A stretch of DNA of 60,035 bases. Source: Eubacterium sp. GTDB lineage: Bacteria > Bacillota > Clostridia > Lachnospirales > Lachnospiraceae. A model generated the notes under the pieces. It saw only the letters and a program-made list of their open reading frames with translations, made no database searches and was not told the DNA's origin. A program made the translations under genes and the position numbers. The DNA lies in assembly GCA_022791495.1 (NCBI GenBank), contig JAAVZE010000037.1, positions 1 to 60,035 on the forward strand, read 5' to 3'. Below, in pieces: positions 15,418-23,850 of this stretch. Within the stretch, counting starts at the first letter, position 1, and each line of letters begins with the position of its first letter.

Positions 15418-16472
15418 TACTTGATTTTAAAGGTAAGAAAATATCCGGTGTATTAACTATATTGCCGGAAAATGAATACCTTTTTGAGGATGAGGCAGCG
15501 AATCCGGGAGACGTTAAAAATCGTAGACTAAAGAGAATTATTGGGTTTGGGGCCCGTCGTCGGGCTAAGGGGACGACCACGTTATCGGACATGTTGTTAT
15601 ACGGTGTAAACCATCTTTTGGAAGAGAAGAAAATAAAAAAAGAAGAAATTGGGGCGATCGTTGTGTCGACTCTTTCGCCAGATTATTTTCTGCCCCAGAT
15701 CAGCAGTATTCTCCAGGGAGAAATGGGATTGGGAAATGATGTATATTGTGTGGATATCATGCAGGCATGTGCAGGATATGTCGTTGGATTGATCCAGGCA
15801 TTTATGTTGTTGGAACATCTTGGAGATAAAAAGGTACTAGTATGTACTGGTGAGATATTCAATAGAAAATCCGACGAAAATGAACCAAAATTTGAACATC
15901 CCTCATTCGGCGGTGATATTGCTAATATTTCTATTGTAGAGAATTCGGAAGATGAGAAACAGATCTATGCCAGTATCTATAATGATGGGGCACAAAGAGA
16001 AGCTCTTATCATACGTGATGGTGGTTTTAAGAATCCGATGACACCGGAGAAAATTGCTGGTCAGACAAATAATATTCCCTGCCTGGGAGTATCCATGGAC
16101 GGTACGGGGGTATTTAATTTTGTGCAAAAAGAGATTCCTCCTGCGGTAATTGAATTATTGGAAATGGCCGGAATGACAAAGGATGATATCGATTATTTCT
16201 TATTTCATCAGCCGAATAAATTTATGTTGCAGAAATTGGCAGAAAAGATGGAGATTCCTTATGCCAAGCTGCCGATGGACATCACAGAAAAGCTGGGAAA
16301 TTCAGATTCTGGAACAATTCCAGCCGTTATGACGACAGATGTAGCAGAAGACCTGCTTACAAAGAATAATCATTGTTGTTTGTCGGGTTTTGGCGGTGGC
16401 CTCACTTGGGCCTCTATCATTATGGATGTTGGAAATTTGGATTTTTGTGAGAATATAATTTCCAATTTGTAA
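15414..16472 (+). CDS. KAS III-type beta-ketoacyl-ACP synthase (copy 3, complete catalytic triad)
   Basis: A 352-residue FabH-like protein with Cys119 in QACAG, His265 in FHQPNK and Asn296 in LGNSDSG. It is more divergent from the other two complete copies and longer, with an extra loop around residues 150-165. It overlaps the ACP 4 gene by four bases and precedes the DltA-like ligase by 25 bases, forming a compact carrier-condensation-activation unit. I infer that it extends, or transfers, an acyl group made from an acid activated by the ligase. Simple acyltransfer by a KAS III fold (as in CerJ-like enzymes) is a realistic alternative to condensation. Confidence 0.87.
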   Translation: MILDFKGKKISGVLTILPENEYLFEDEAANPGDVKNRRLKRIIGFGARRRAKGTTTLSDMLLYGVNHLLEEKKIKKEEIGAIVVSTLSPDYFLPQISSILQGEMGLGNDVYCVDIMQACAGYVVGLIQAFMLLEHLGDKKVLVCTGEIFNRKSDENEPKFEHPSFGGDIANISIVENSEDEKQIYASIYNDGAQREALIIRDGGFKNPMTPEKIAGQTNNIPCLGVSMDGTGVFNFVQKEIPPAVIELLEMAGMTKDDIDYFLFHQPNKFMLQKLAEKMEIPYAKLPMDITEKLGNSDSGTIPAVMTTDVAEDLLTKNNHCCLSGFGGGLTWASIIMDVGNLDFCENIISNL

Positions 16473-16497
16473 GAAGAAAAGGGAGGAGAGATGTGAC

Positions 16498-18024
16498 ATG
16501 ATGAACTCGGTTCTTTGTTATCTGGAGGAGACGGCAAAGCGGCTCCCGGATAAGGTTGCCTTTTTTGATCTGGAACATGAAATTACATTTATGGGATTGC
16601 GGAAACGGGCGATTGATCTGGCTTTTGCCATTCAATCTATGCTGTCTGGCAGGCGTAATCCGATTTTGACCTACCTGCCCAAATCAGTAGAAAATATTGT
16701 AGCCTTTATGGGAATTTTGTATAGTGGCAATTTTTATACACCTACCGATATTCGTTTTCCGGAGGAAAAGGTAAAAAGTATCATCTCTACATTGAACCCC
16801 TCTGCCATCATTGTGGACAGCAGGACAAAAGAAAAGCTGAGTAAATTTGAAGGACTTGGGGGTATTTCCCTGATTAATCTGGATGAGGTATCATGCAGCA
16901 ACCGGTATGAAGAAGGAAAGCGGCTGGTTGATGAGATTTTAGATGTGGATCCCGTTTATACGTTTTTTACATCTGGTTCCACGGGGACACCCAAAGGAGT
17001 TATTATCAACAATCACAATGTGATCGATTATACGGACTGGGCAGTAAGAACTTTTTGCATCAATGAAGAAATCGTAATGGGGAACCAGTCTCCTTTTTAT
17101 TTTGATATTTCAACCCAGGATATTTATGCGACGTTAAAATCAGGCGCCACTCTGGGAATTATACCACCGACTTATTTTGCATTTCCGGCTAAAGCGCTGC
17201 AGTTTATCAATGAGCGGAAGATTAATTTCCTCTACTGGGTGCCTTCTGCTTTCGTCAATATTGCAAATTTTGATCTATTGAAGTCAATTCCTCTGGAAAA
17301 TGTGGAACTGATCATGTTTGGTGGAGAAGTAATGCCGGTAAAACAGCTGAATTATTGGAAAAAATATCTTCCTAATTTAAAAACTATTGCCAATGTATAT
17401 GGTCCAACTGAAGCCACGGTGAATTGTACTTATTATATTGTGGATAGAGAATTTACGGACTCCGAGGTGCTGCCTCTTGGAAAGGCATGTGAAAATACCG
17501 GGCTGCTGGTTTTAGATGATGATAATCAGGTGATCGCGAAGGAGCAGGTTAATAAGCTGGGTGAACTGTGTGTATATGGAAGTTCCTTGTCGGCTGGTTA
17601 CTGGGATGATGAAGAAAAAACAAAGGAAAAGTATATTGACAATCCAGTGAATAAGTTTTATAGGGAAAAGATATATCAGACCGGTGATCTGGTGTATTAT
17701 AACGAGAGGGGAGAGCTGGTATTTGCAGGTCGAAAGGATTTCCAGATCAAACACTCTGGTTACCGGATCGAGCTGGGAGAGATCGAGTCAGCAGCCATGG
17801 GAAAAAAAGAGGTATCCGGTGTATGTGCCGCATATCACAAAATGAAAAAGCAGATTGTTCTTTTCTATCAGGGAGAGACTAGTGAGGAAGAGCTGAAAGA
17901 CTATTTACTGAAGATTATTCCGAAGTACATGGTTCCTACAATGTTTATTCCGCTGAAGCGTTTTCCTTATAATGATAATGGAAAGATCGACAGAAAACAG
18001 CTGGAAGAAAAGTATTTGAAATAG
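16498..18024 (+). CDS. DltA-like adenylation enzyme (amino acid/acyl-ACP ligase)
   Basis: A 508-residue stand-alone adenylation protein, the size of DltA. It shows FFTSGSTGTPKG (about residues 155-166), YGPTEATVNCTYY (about 300-312), YQTGDLV, GRKDFQIKHSGYRIELGEIE and the C-terminal NGKIDRK with the catalytic lysine. This set matches amino acid adenylation and D-alanine-carrier ligases better than fatty acyl ligases. A GGGAGGAG site precedes the ATG at 16498. There are no dltB or dltD genes, so teichoic acid alanylation is unlikely. The expected partner is ACP 4, encoded just upstream. The substrate could be an amino acid or a hydroxy acid. Confidence 0.85.
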   Translation: MMNSVLCYLEETAKRLPDKVAFFDLEHEITFMGLRKRAIDLAFAIQSMLSGRRNPILTYLPKSVENIVAFMGILYSGNFYTPTDIRFPEEKVKSIISTLNPSAIIVDSRTKEKLSKFEGLGGISLINLDEVSCSNRYEEGKRLVDEILDVDPVYTFFTSGSTGTPKGVIINNHNVIDYTDWAVRTFCINEEIVMGNQSPFYFDISTQDIYATLKSGATLGIIPPTYFAFPAKALQFINERKINFLYWVPSAFVNIANFDLLKSIPLENVELIMFGGEVMPVKQLNYWKKYLPNLKTIANVYGPTEATVNCTYYIVDREFTDSEVLPLGKACENTGLLVLDDDNQVIAKEQVNKLGELCVYGSSLSAGYWDDEEKTKEKYIDNPVNKFYREKIYQTGDLVYYNERGELVFAGRKDFQIKHSGYRIELGEIESAAMGKKEVSGVCAAYHKMKKQIVLFYQGETSEEELKDYLLKIIPKYMVPTMFIPLKRFPYNDNGKIDRKQLEEKYLK

Positions 18025-18067
18025 AGTTTTGGCGAAAATCATTTTAGCGGGGAGAGAGGGAAGACAA

Positions 18068-18874
18068 GTGAAAGATATTTTGACGGAAAAAGGAAAGGCT
18101 ATGATTCTGAATACGATTGGAAATCCTCTTTTAACCAACTGTTATCTCTCTTGTCATGAGGTGTTGGATAAAATTGCGGTGCATGACATTCATTGTTTTT
18201 GCTATGAAGGAATTGTTATTCTAATACATCCGATAGATGATGGTATTCATAAAATGTACTATTTTCTGGAAGACCACCATTGTTTAATCCCGGATCTTGT
18301 CAGGAAGATACGAAAGGATATGGAGAATTATCGGAACCTGGGAGGAAGCGTGGTAGCCAGAATGCCAAATAGAAATGTAGATGTTTTGGAAAAATTACAA
18401 TTTCATCCATATAAAGAATATGTAAGAAAACAAATGATACCAGGAACGGAAGAATGGTGTGAACCTGAGCATGTAATAGAGACTGCGGATGTTAATGATT
18501 TATATGATATTTATGAACTACTACATAAATCTTTTGATATTATGACAGATCATTTGGTTTCTCAGGGAGAACTGCGGAATTTTCTTGAAATGTCACAAGT
18601 GCTTAAGATAAGTATTCACGGAGAACTTGCGGGTGTGCTGCTATTTGAAGCTTTTGGTAAAAAATCTTATCTTCGTTCGATTTGTGTATCTGAGGATTAT
18701 GTTGGTAATAAGATTGGTCTTTCTCTGCTGAGAGGATATTTCTTGAAAAACCGGGAAAATACTAAGTTGTTTTACCTGTGGGTGGAGAGTACAAATGAGA
18801 AAGCTATACGGCTTTATGAAAGGCTTGGATATAAAGATGACGGTTTAAAGGAGTATACTTATTTGTGCCGCTGA
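18068..18874 (+). CDS. GNAT acetyltransferase with N-terminal extension
   Basis: About 268 residues. The C-terminal 130 residues are a clear GNAT: ISIHGELAGVLLFEAF, the acetyl-CoA strand SICVSEDYVGNKIGLSLL, and the ending STNEKAIRLYERLGYKDDG. The N-terminal half looks like a second, degenerate GNAT half. The GTG at 18068 is chosen because GGGAGAGAGGG lies just upstream; a TTG at 18029 has no ribosome site. It follows the DltA-like ligase by 43 bases and precedes the glycosyltransferase, so it probably acylates a sugar or aminoacyl intermediate. The N-terminal part could instead bind a carrier protein. Confidence 0.7.
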   Translation: MKDILTEKGKAMILNTIGNPLLTNCYLSCHEVLDKIAVHDIHCFCYEGIVILIHPIDDGIHKMYYFLEDHHCLIPDLVRKIRKDMENYRNLGGSVVARMPNRNVDVLEKLQFHPYKEYVRKQMIPGTEEWCEPEHVIETADVNDLYDIYELLHKSFDIMTDHLVSQGELRNFLEMSQVLKISIHGELAGVLLFEAFGKKSYLRSICVSEDYVGNKIGLSLLRGYFLKNRENTKLFYLWVESTNEKAIRLYERLGYKDDGLKEYTYLCR

Positions 18875-18904
18875 TAAAGGGAAAGAAGGAGAAATTAAAT
18901 AAAT

Positions 18905-20872
18905 ATGGGCATTCAAACAGATAGAGTTCGTCTCAATGAACTAATAAATAGTTTAGAGACTTTTTTATTAAGTAAATTTGGAGATAAGAAATTGATTTGC
19001 TATGGGGCATCTTCCCTATGGCGCGATATGATCCGGATCATTGCCATTGATGATCTGGTAGAATTTTTTGTTGATGGGGACAGCAGCAGATGGGGCGATG
19101 AATATTATGGACTGGAGATTAAGTCACCGGAAGAATTAAAAAATATTGATAAAAGTGTATACTCTGTTGTTGTGCTGGCCGGTGCAGTCGAAGAAATAAG
19201 CGGGATTCTAGATGACATGGGGTGGGAAAAGAATGTAAATTATTTTGATATCTATCAATATATACATGTATATAGAGAGGAACTGTCATTTGGATCAATG
19301 AATAAATTTTTACGATTTTTAAAGACAGTGCCGCCAGAAATCAGAAATGTTTCAGCCAGAGAAGATAGTGAGCGGATTGGAATTGTGTTAAGTGCAGAAG
19401 GTCTTAATTTTGGAACGACATATATGCCATATACAATTTCTTTGTTTATGGTCTTAAAGTGGTATGGATATAATGTAAAGCTTATTGTTGACCGGCTTCA
19501 TTGGGATGGAGATATCGAATTATACGAGGGACATTGTGCTTTTTGTGATCATATGAGAGACTTGTTAATTAGCAAACTGGAAGGAATTATCCCAGAAAAT
19601 GACATTTTGTATATTGATCCCGTGGGAGATGTAGAACTATCTTTGGAAGATGAGCAGGAGTGTGAACGGATTGCTGAGTACTGCGTGGGATGGAGTAAGT
19701 GGTATAATAGCTGGAATTCACGATTTAGATCCGAAAAATCAGTCCAGAATGATTTTGCAGAGATATTTAAAAGAAATTTATCCTATATAAATCCATTCTT
19801 TGAAAAGAATCACTTTGATACGATTAATGCAATAACTGCCCAGCATAAAATAGCTGGAGTATATTATCATGCAGGAAGAAAAAGAAATATCCGTGTTTCG
19901 TCACAGGATGGAATGAAGGGAGAAACGTTCATTTGTGCCAGTGGTCCGGCATTATATGGTGAGGATATACCACAATTCTTTGAAAAAATGTGGGAAGACA
20001 TTGGGAATAAAGAAGAGATTTTAGACAGGGCCGAACAGATGTGGAAAAAAAGAAGATGGGGTATTTGTGAATCAAACAAAATGTCTTTTCAAGAATATAT
20101 GAAAATAAGCAAAGAAAGGGGATATGAGAATATCAGCTTTCAAGCTCCAGAGACAGAACTTGAGCGGACATACGATGTTGTTATTCCTATGAATTTAATG
20201 AATGATGGTGCTGCATTGGGAATAATCACCATATTCGACAATATGGAACAATGGCTGGAACAAACACTGGATTTTGTTATCCATAAACTAAATGCTACAG
20301 TATTAATCCGCGAACATCCCTCGGGACAGCGTCAGCCACACCATATGAAGAAATTGGAATTGTATATGCGCAATCCTCAAATATTGGAACCTTATGAGGG
20401 AAATATATCATTGCGTTATGTAAAATCAGATGAGCAGATAAATCTTTATCAATACATTGAGCATTGTAAAGTTGTGATCCCATGGACTTCAACTGTTGGT
20501 ATAGAAGCGGGTATTATGGGAAAAAACGTACTGGTTCATACAAATACAAATTATAGAAATGCTGCTTTTGCGTGGAGAGCCAGAACAAGAGAAGAATATT
20601 TTGAAACGTTAGAAAGGTGTATTAAAGGCGAAGAGTTCCTGGCAGGAAATAGGCGGGAGGCATATCAGGATGCGCTGCGGTATTTGTATTACACGGTGAA
20701 CAGACGATTAAAAACGGATTTTACGATTGTAAATTCTATTGATGCGCCATGGAAATTCAACAGTTTTGAGGAATTGTTAGAAGCAGAGGGAGTAGATGAA
20801 GTTGTTCAGATCGTGGCAGAGAATGTTCCAAGTGTATATCTGATAGAAAAACAACGCAGGCGGTTTGAGTAA
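18905..20872 (+). CDS. Two-domain protein: Rossmann-like N-terminus and KpsS-like glycosyltransferase
   Basis: A 655-residue protein. Residues about 20-125 look like a small Rossmann domain (KLICYGASSLWRDMI, then FFVDGD and VVVLAGA), of the kind appended to sugar-modifying enzymes. From about residue 150 the protein resembles capsule polysaccharide glycosyltransferases of the KpsS/LipB group: LIREHPSG around residues 467-474 and PWTSTVGIEAGIMGK around 525-539 match their HP and S/T...EA acceptor-donor motifs. Family members use CMP-activated ulosonic acids. With a CMP-sugar pathway encoded downstream, this is the best candidate in the window for the transferase that attaches the finished nonulosonic acid. 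No Maf-type flagellin transferase is seen. Confidence 0.6.
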   Translation: MGIQTDRVRLNELINSLETFLLSKFGDKKLICYGASSLWRDMIRIIAIDDLVEFFVDGDSSRWGDEYYGLEIKSPEELKNIDKSVYSVVVLAGAVEEISGILDDMGWEKNVNYFDIYQYIHVYREELSFGSMNKFLRFLKTVPPEIRNVSAREDSERIGIVLSAEGLNFGTTYMPYTISLFMVLKWYGYNVKLIVDRLHWDGDIELYEGHCAFCDHMRDLLISKLEGIIPENDILYIDPVGDVELSLEDEQECERIAEYCVGWSKWYNSWNSRFRSEKSVQNDFAEIFKRNLSYINPFFEKNHFDTINAITAQHKIAGVYYHAGRKRNIRVSSQDGMKGETFICASGPALYGEDIPQFFEKMWEDIGNKEEILDRAEQMWKKRRWGICESNKMSFQEYMKISKERGYENISFQAPETELERTYDVVIPMNLMNDGAALGIITIFDNMEQWLEQTLDFVIHKLNATVLIREHPSGQRQPHHMKKLELYMRNPQILEPYEGNISLRYVKSDEQINLYQYIEHCKVVIPWTSTVGIEAGIMGKNVLVHTNTNYRNAAFAWRARTREEYFETLERCIKGEEFLAGNRREAYQDALRYLYYTVNRRLKTDFTIVNSIDAPWKFNSFEELLEAEGVDEVVQIVAENVPSVYLIEKQRRRFE

Positions 20873-20938
20873 GAATTGATTTGACAGGAAAGACTGGAGA
20901 TTCCTGTGGGGAAACAATTGCACAATGGAGGTAGAGCA

Positions 20939-21919
20939 GTGTTAAATGGGAAATCGATTTTAGTAACAGGTGGGACAGGTTCTTTTGGTAATCATTTTGT
21001 GGAATACGTTTTGAAGAATTACTCTCCAAAGAAAATAATCATTTATTCCAGAGATGAGTATAAACAATTTATTATGGCTAACAAATTCCAGGATAACAAG
21101 GATCAGCTGCGGTTCTTTATTGGAGATGTTAGAGATAAAGACCGCTTGAAAAGAGCATTAAATGGTGTGGACTATGTAATACATGCGGCGGCTATGAAAC
21201 AGGTACCTACCTGTGAATACAATCCGATCGAGGCCGTTAAAACTAATATTGACGGGGCAATGAATGTGGTTGATGCAGTTCTGGATACTGAAAGTGTGAA
21301 AAGAGTTGTGGCATTATCGACGGACAAGTCAGTAAACCCCATTAATCTTTATGGTGGCACAAAACTGGTCTCGGATAAGCTTTTTATCGCTGCAAATGCT
21401 TATGTAGGATTCCGGGATCTGAATTTTTCCGTGGTGAGATATGGAAACGTGGCAGGAAGCAGGGGATCCGTTATTCCATTTTTTAAAAATATTATTGAAA
21501 ATGGTGGAAACGAACTGCCAATAACGGATTATAGAATGACAAGATTCTGGATCGATCTGGAAGAAGGAGTGGAGCTTGTCATAAAAGCTCTTAGTGATGC
21601 CAGAGGTGGAGAAACATTTATATCGAAAATTCCTTCCTTTAAGATAACGGATCTGGCAGAGGCAATGCTGCCAGGATGTGAAAAACCGGAGGTGGGAATC
21701 CGAGAGGGAGAGAAACTGCATGAGATTATGGTTACAAGAGAAGATTCTATGACTACCTATGAATACGATAAACATTATATAATATATCCGCATTATGATT
21801 GGTGGAATAGAAAGGTTCTCCCTGGCGGAAAGCTGGTGGAAATGGGCTTTGAATATAATTCTGGAAATAATTCACATTGGATGGGAGTTGAACAATTGCG
21901 TGAAAAACTAGGTATCTGA
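20939..21919 (+). CDS. pseB: PseB-like UDP-GlcNAc 4,6-dehydratase
   Basis: A 326-residue extended SDR. TGGTGSFG lies at residues 10-17, AAAMKQVP near 83-90, and the catalytic set is Asp129-Lys130 in STDKS with Tyr138 and Lys142 in YGGTK. The spacing matches Helicobacter FlaA1 (Asp132, Lys133, Tyr141, Lys145) with a constant offset of three. The enzyme makes UDP-4-keto-6-deoxy-AltNAc by dehydration with C5 inversion, the first step of pseudaminic acid synthesis. GGAGGT lies 6 bases before the GTG at 20939; the open frame extends further upstream without support. A capsule enzyme of the CapE/FnlA type is a less likely alternative. Confidence 0.85.
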   Translation: MLNGKSILVTGGTGSFGNHFVEYVLKNYSPKKIIIYSRDEYKQFIMANKFQDNKDQLRFFIGDVRDKDRLKRALNGVDYVIHAAAMKQVPTCEYNPIEAVKTNIDGAMNVVDAVLDTESVKRVVALSTDKSVNPINLYGGTKLVSDKLFIAANAYVGFRDLNFSVVRYGNVAGSRGSVIPFFKNIIENGGNELPITDYRMTRFWIDLEEGVELVIKALSDARGGETFISKIPSFKITDLAEAMLPGCEKPEVGIREGEKLHEIMVTREDSMTTYEYDKHYIIYPHYDWWNRKVLPGGKLVEMGFEYNSGNNSHWMGVEQLREKLGI

Positions 21920-21964
21920 TCGGAGTATAAGGGATGTTCGGCTGGAAGGAGATATATCAAGATC

Positions 21965-22813
21965 ATGGATAGTACAGAATATATAGTGGTAGGATCTGGC
22001 AGACTGGCATTTCAATGTGCTGAAGCCATAAGAAAAAAAGGAAAAGATGTGATCGTTCTGGAATACAAAATCGCAGAAGTTTCCGTCTTGAAAAAGCTAT
22101 GTCATTCCAAAGGAATCTGCTATAATTGTTTTAATAAAGGGGATATGACAGACTATTTGAGTCATATAGATACCCCTAAAGTGGTTTTTAGTGTGATGAA
22201 TACGTATCTCTTTCCAGATATTGTGATTCATAATAGATTTTTGGAGATTATCAATGCCCATAATTCGATTCTACCCCAGCATCCGGGAAGAAATGCGGAA
22301 GCGTGGGAAATTTTTGATGAAGATGAAAAGACAGCCGTAACATGGCATAAAGTATGTGCTCAGGTAGATGGTGGCGGGATACTTTTACAGGAGTTATTTG
22401 ATATCCCTGAGGATATTACCGCAATCAAACTGTTAGCGTTGCAAAACCAGATCCAACTAGAAACCTTTAACAGGGTGTTTGAGTTGATGGAAACCCGAAA
22501 TTTTACCTTTCAGGAGCAGCAATATGGTACATATCCGATTCATTATGCCAGAGACATTCCGAATGGTGGTAAATTGGAGTTAGAATGGCCAATCTCTAAG
22601 ATATGGGCTTTTCTCAGGGCCATGGATTATGGGCCGTTACAAATATTGGGAACCCCTTTTATTGTTTTTGAGGATAAGAAATATGTGTGGGACACATATG
22701 AAAAGACAGAGCAGGCTGAAAGTGGCGAGGGCATTGTGTATGAGCAGGATTCATTCATGATTACCAAAGAAAACTCGGCCATAAAATTAATTGGGATTAA
22801 GGAGGCAGTATAG
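21965..22813 (+). CDS. Formyltransferase-family protein
   Basis: A 282-residue protein with the formyl-transfer fold. The catalytic set is visible: Asn97 and His99 in INAHNS, and Asp135 in QVDGGG, exactly 36 residues after the histidine as in methionyl-tRNA formyltransferase. Following HPGRNAEAW is typical of the carbohydrate- and carrier-associated subgroup. It would move a formyl group from 10-formyl-tetrahydrofolate to an amine. Its stop overlaps the GTG start of ACP 5 by one base, so the substrate may be an amino acid bound to that carrier, or a 4-amino sugar as in other glycan loci. It is too divergent to be the housekeeping fmt. Confidence 0.8.
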   Translation: MDSTEYIVVGSGRLAFQCAEAIRKKGKDVIVLEYKIAEVSVLKKLCHSKGICYNCFNKGDMTDYLSHIDTPKVVFSVMNTYLFPDIVIHNRFLEIINAHNSILPQHPGRNAEAWEIFDEDEKTAVTWHKVCAQVDGGGILLQELFDIPEDITAIKLLALQNQIQLETFNRVFELMETRNFTFQEQQYGTYPIHYARDIPNGGKLELEWPISKIWAFLRAMDYGPLQILGTPFIVFEDKKYVWDTYEKTEQAESGEGIVYEQDSFMITKENSAIKLIGIKEAV

Positions 22814-23043
22814 TGGAATCAAAAATTTTAGAGATATTAAAAAGTATTCGACCGGATTCTGATTTTGAGGCAAGTGAGGATTTTATTGAAGACTTTCTTT
22901 TGGATAGTTTTGATATTATCAATCTTGCAAACGATCTGCAGACAACTTTTGGAATCAAAATTAATAGTGAATTAATTGTACCGGAAAATTTTGAAACAAT
23001 ACCAGCGATCGCCAGAATGATCAGACAGATCGAGGAGGCATAG
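22813..23043 (+). CDS. Acyl carrier protein 5 (same subtype as ACP 4)
   Basis: A 76-residue ACP with LLDSFDIINL; Ser32 is the predicted phosphopantetheine site. It starts at a GTG that shares its first base with the stop of the formyltransferase gene, and AAGGAGG lies upstream, so the two are translationally coupled. The sequence closely follows ACP 4 (similar SIRPDSDFE and VPENF segments). An AAC(3)-fold acyltransferase begins 3 bases after its stop, which suggests that the acyl or formyl-aminoacyl group on this carrier is passed to a sugar amine by that enzyme. Confidence 0.88.
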   Translation: MESKILEILKSIRPDSDFEASEDFIEDFLLDSFDIINLANDLQTTFGIKINSELIVPENFETIPAIARMIRQIEEA

Positions 23044-23046
23044 CAA

Positions 23047-23850
23047 GTGGATTATGTGAATTATAGGGATATAATGGGCAAAGTACAGAGAATTTCAGCA
23101 GGTGATGTTATCTATGTCGTTTCAGATATGTTTCGTTTGGCAAAATGTGCACTGGAACATGGAGAAAGGTTTTCTCCTGATGAATTTATAGATACGATTC
23201 TTGAAAAGGTTGGAGATACAGGTACGGTTCTTATTCCAACATTTAATTGGGATTTTTGTCAGGGAACTACTTTTGAGTATTGGAATTCACCCTCTCAGTC
23301 GGGAGCACTTGGAAATACAGCTTTACGAAGAAAAGATTTCATTAGGACGCGCCATCCGATTTATTCTTTTGCTGTCTGGGGCCGGGATGCTAAAAAACTT
23401 TTTAACATGAATAATAAGAATTCATTTGGTAAAGGTTCTGTGTTTGATTATATGCATGAGGTAGATGCAAAGGGTCTGATCATTGATTTGAGTTGTTTAG
23501 CAGGTATGACATATATGCATCATATAGAACAGATAGTTGGTGTTCCATATCGTTACAGTAAAAATTTTTCTGCGAAGTATGTTGACCATGAGAGAAATGA
23601 AACCATAAAAAGTTTTTCAATGTATGTTCGGGATCTGGATCTGGACCCGAAGCATCTGGGGGACTTTGATGTTTTATCTGAAGTCATGGAAAAACTTAAC
23701 ATTTCCCAGACACAGTATTTTAATGACATTCCATTTCGTACTTTGATCCTGCGGGAGACAGAAGCAATTATAAGAGCTGATATTCTCTATAATGATTCAA
23801 GGAATATGTATAAGTACAATGGGCAGTGGGAGGGGAAACTGGACGAATGA
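23047..23850 (+). CDS. AAC(3)-family N-acyltransferase
   Basis: A 267-residue protein of the aminoglycoside 3-N-acetyltransferase fold. It shows GTVLIPTFNWDF, SGALGN, RTRHPIYSFAVWG and a C-terminal half in which MTYMHHIEQIVGVPYR supplies the expected histidine. The GTG start follows GAGGAGG. Resistance members use acetyl-CoA, but many relatives sit in polysaccharide loci and acylate amino sugars. Position directly after ACP 5 makes an ACP-thioester donor attractive. It overlaps the following VOC gene by four bases. I do not regard it as an antibiotic-resistance gene. Confidence 0.75.
   Translation: MDYVNYRDIMGKVQRISAGDVIYVVSDMFRLAKCALEHGERFSPDEFIDTILEKVGDTGTVLIPTFNWDFCQGTTFEYWNSPSQSGALGNTALRRKDFIRTRHPIYSFAVWGRDAKKLFNMNNKNSFGKGSVFDYMHEVDAKGLIIDLSCLAGMTYMHHIEQIVGVPYRYSKNFSAKYVDHERNETIKSFSMYVRDLDLDPKHLGDFDVLSEVMEKLNISQTQYFNDIPFRTLILRETEAIIRADILYNDSRNMYKYNGQWEGKLDE

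Noticed and set aside
16498-18024. D-alanylation (dlt) operon.
   Set aside because: The ligase is DltA-like, but DltB and DltD are absent and the neighbouring carrier is followed by a KAS III.
20885-20908. TTGACA box and a 7-bp inverted repeat ACAGGAA/TTCCTGT upstream of the PseB gene.
   Set aside because: No -10 box at the right distance, and the repeat is short; the gap is only 66 bases inside an apparently continuous operon.
23047-23850. Aminoglycoside resistance gene.
   Set aside because: The fold is that of AAC(3), but the gene is embedded and coupled in a glycan island next to an ACP; many relatives acylate sugars.
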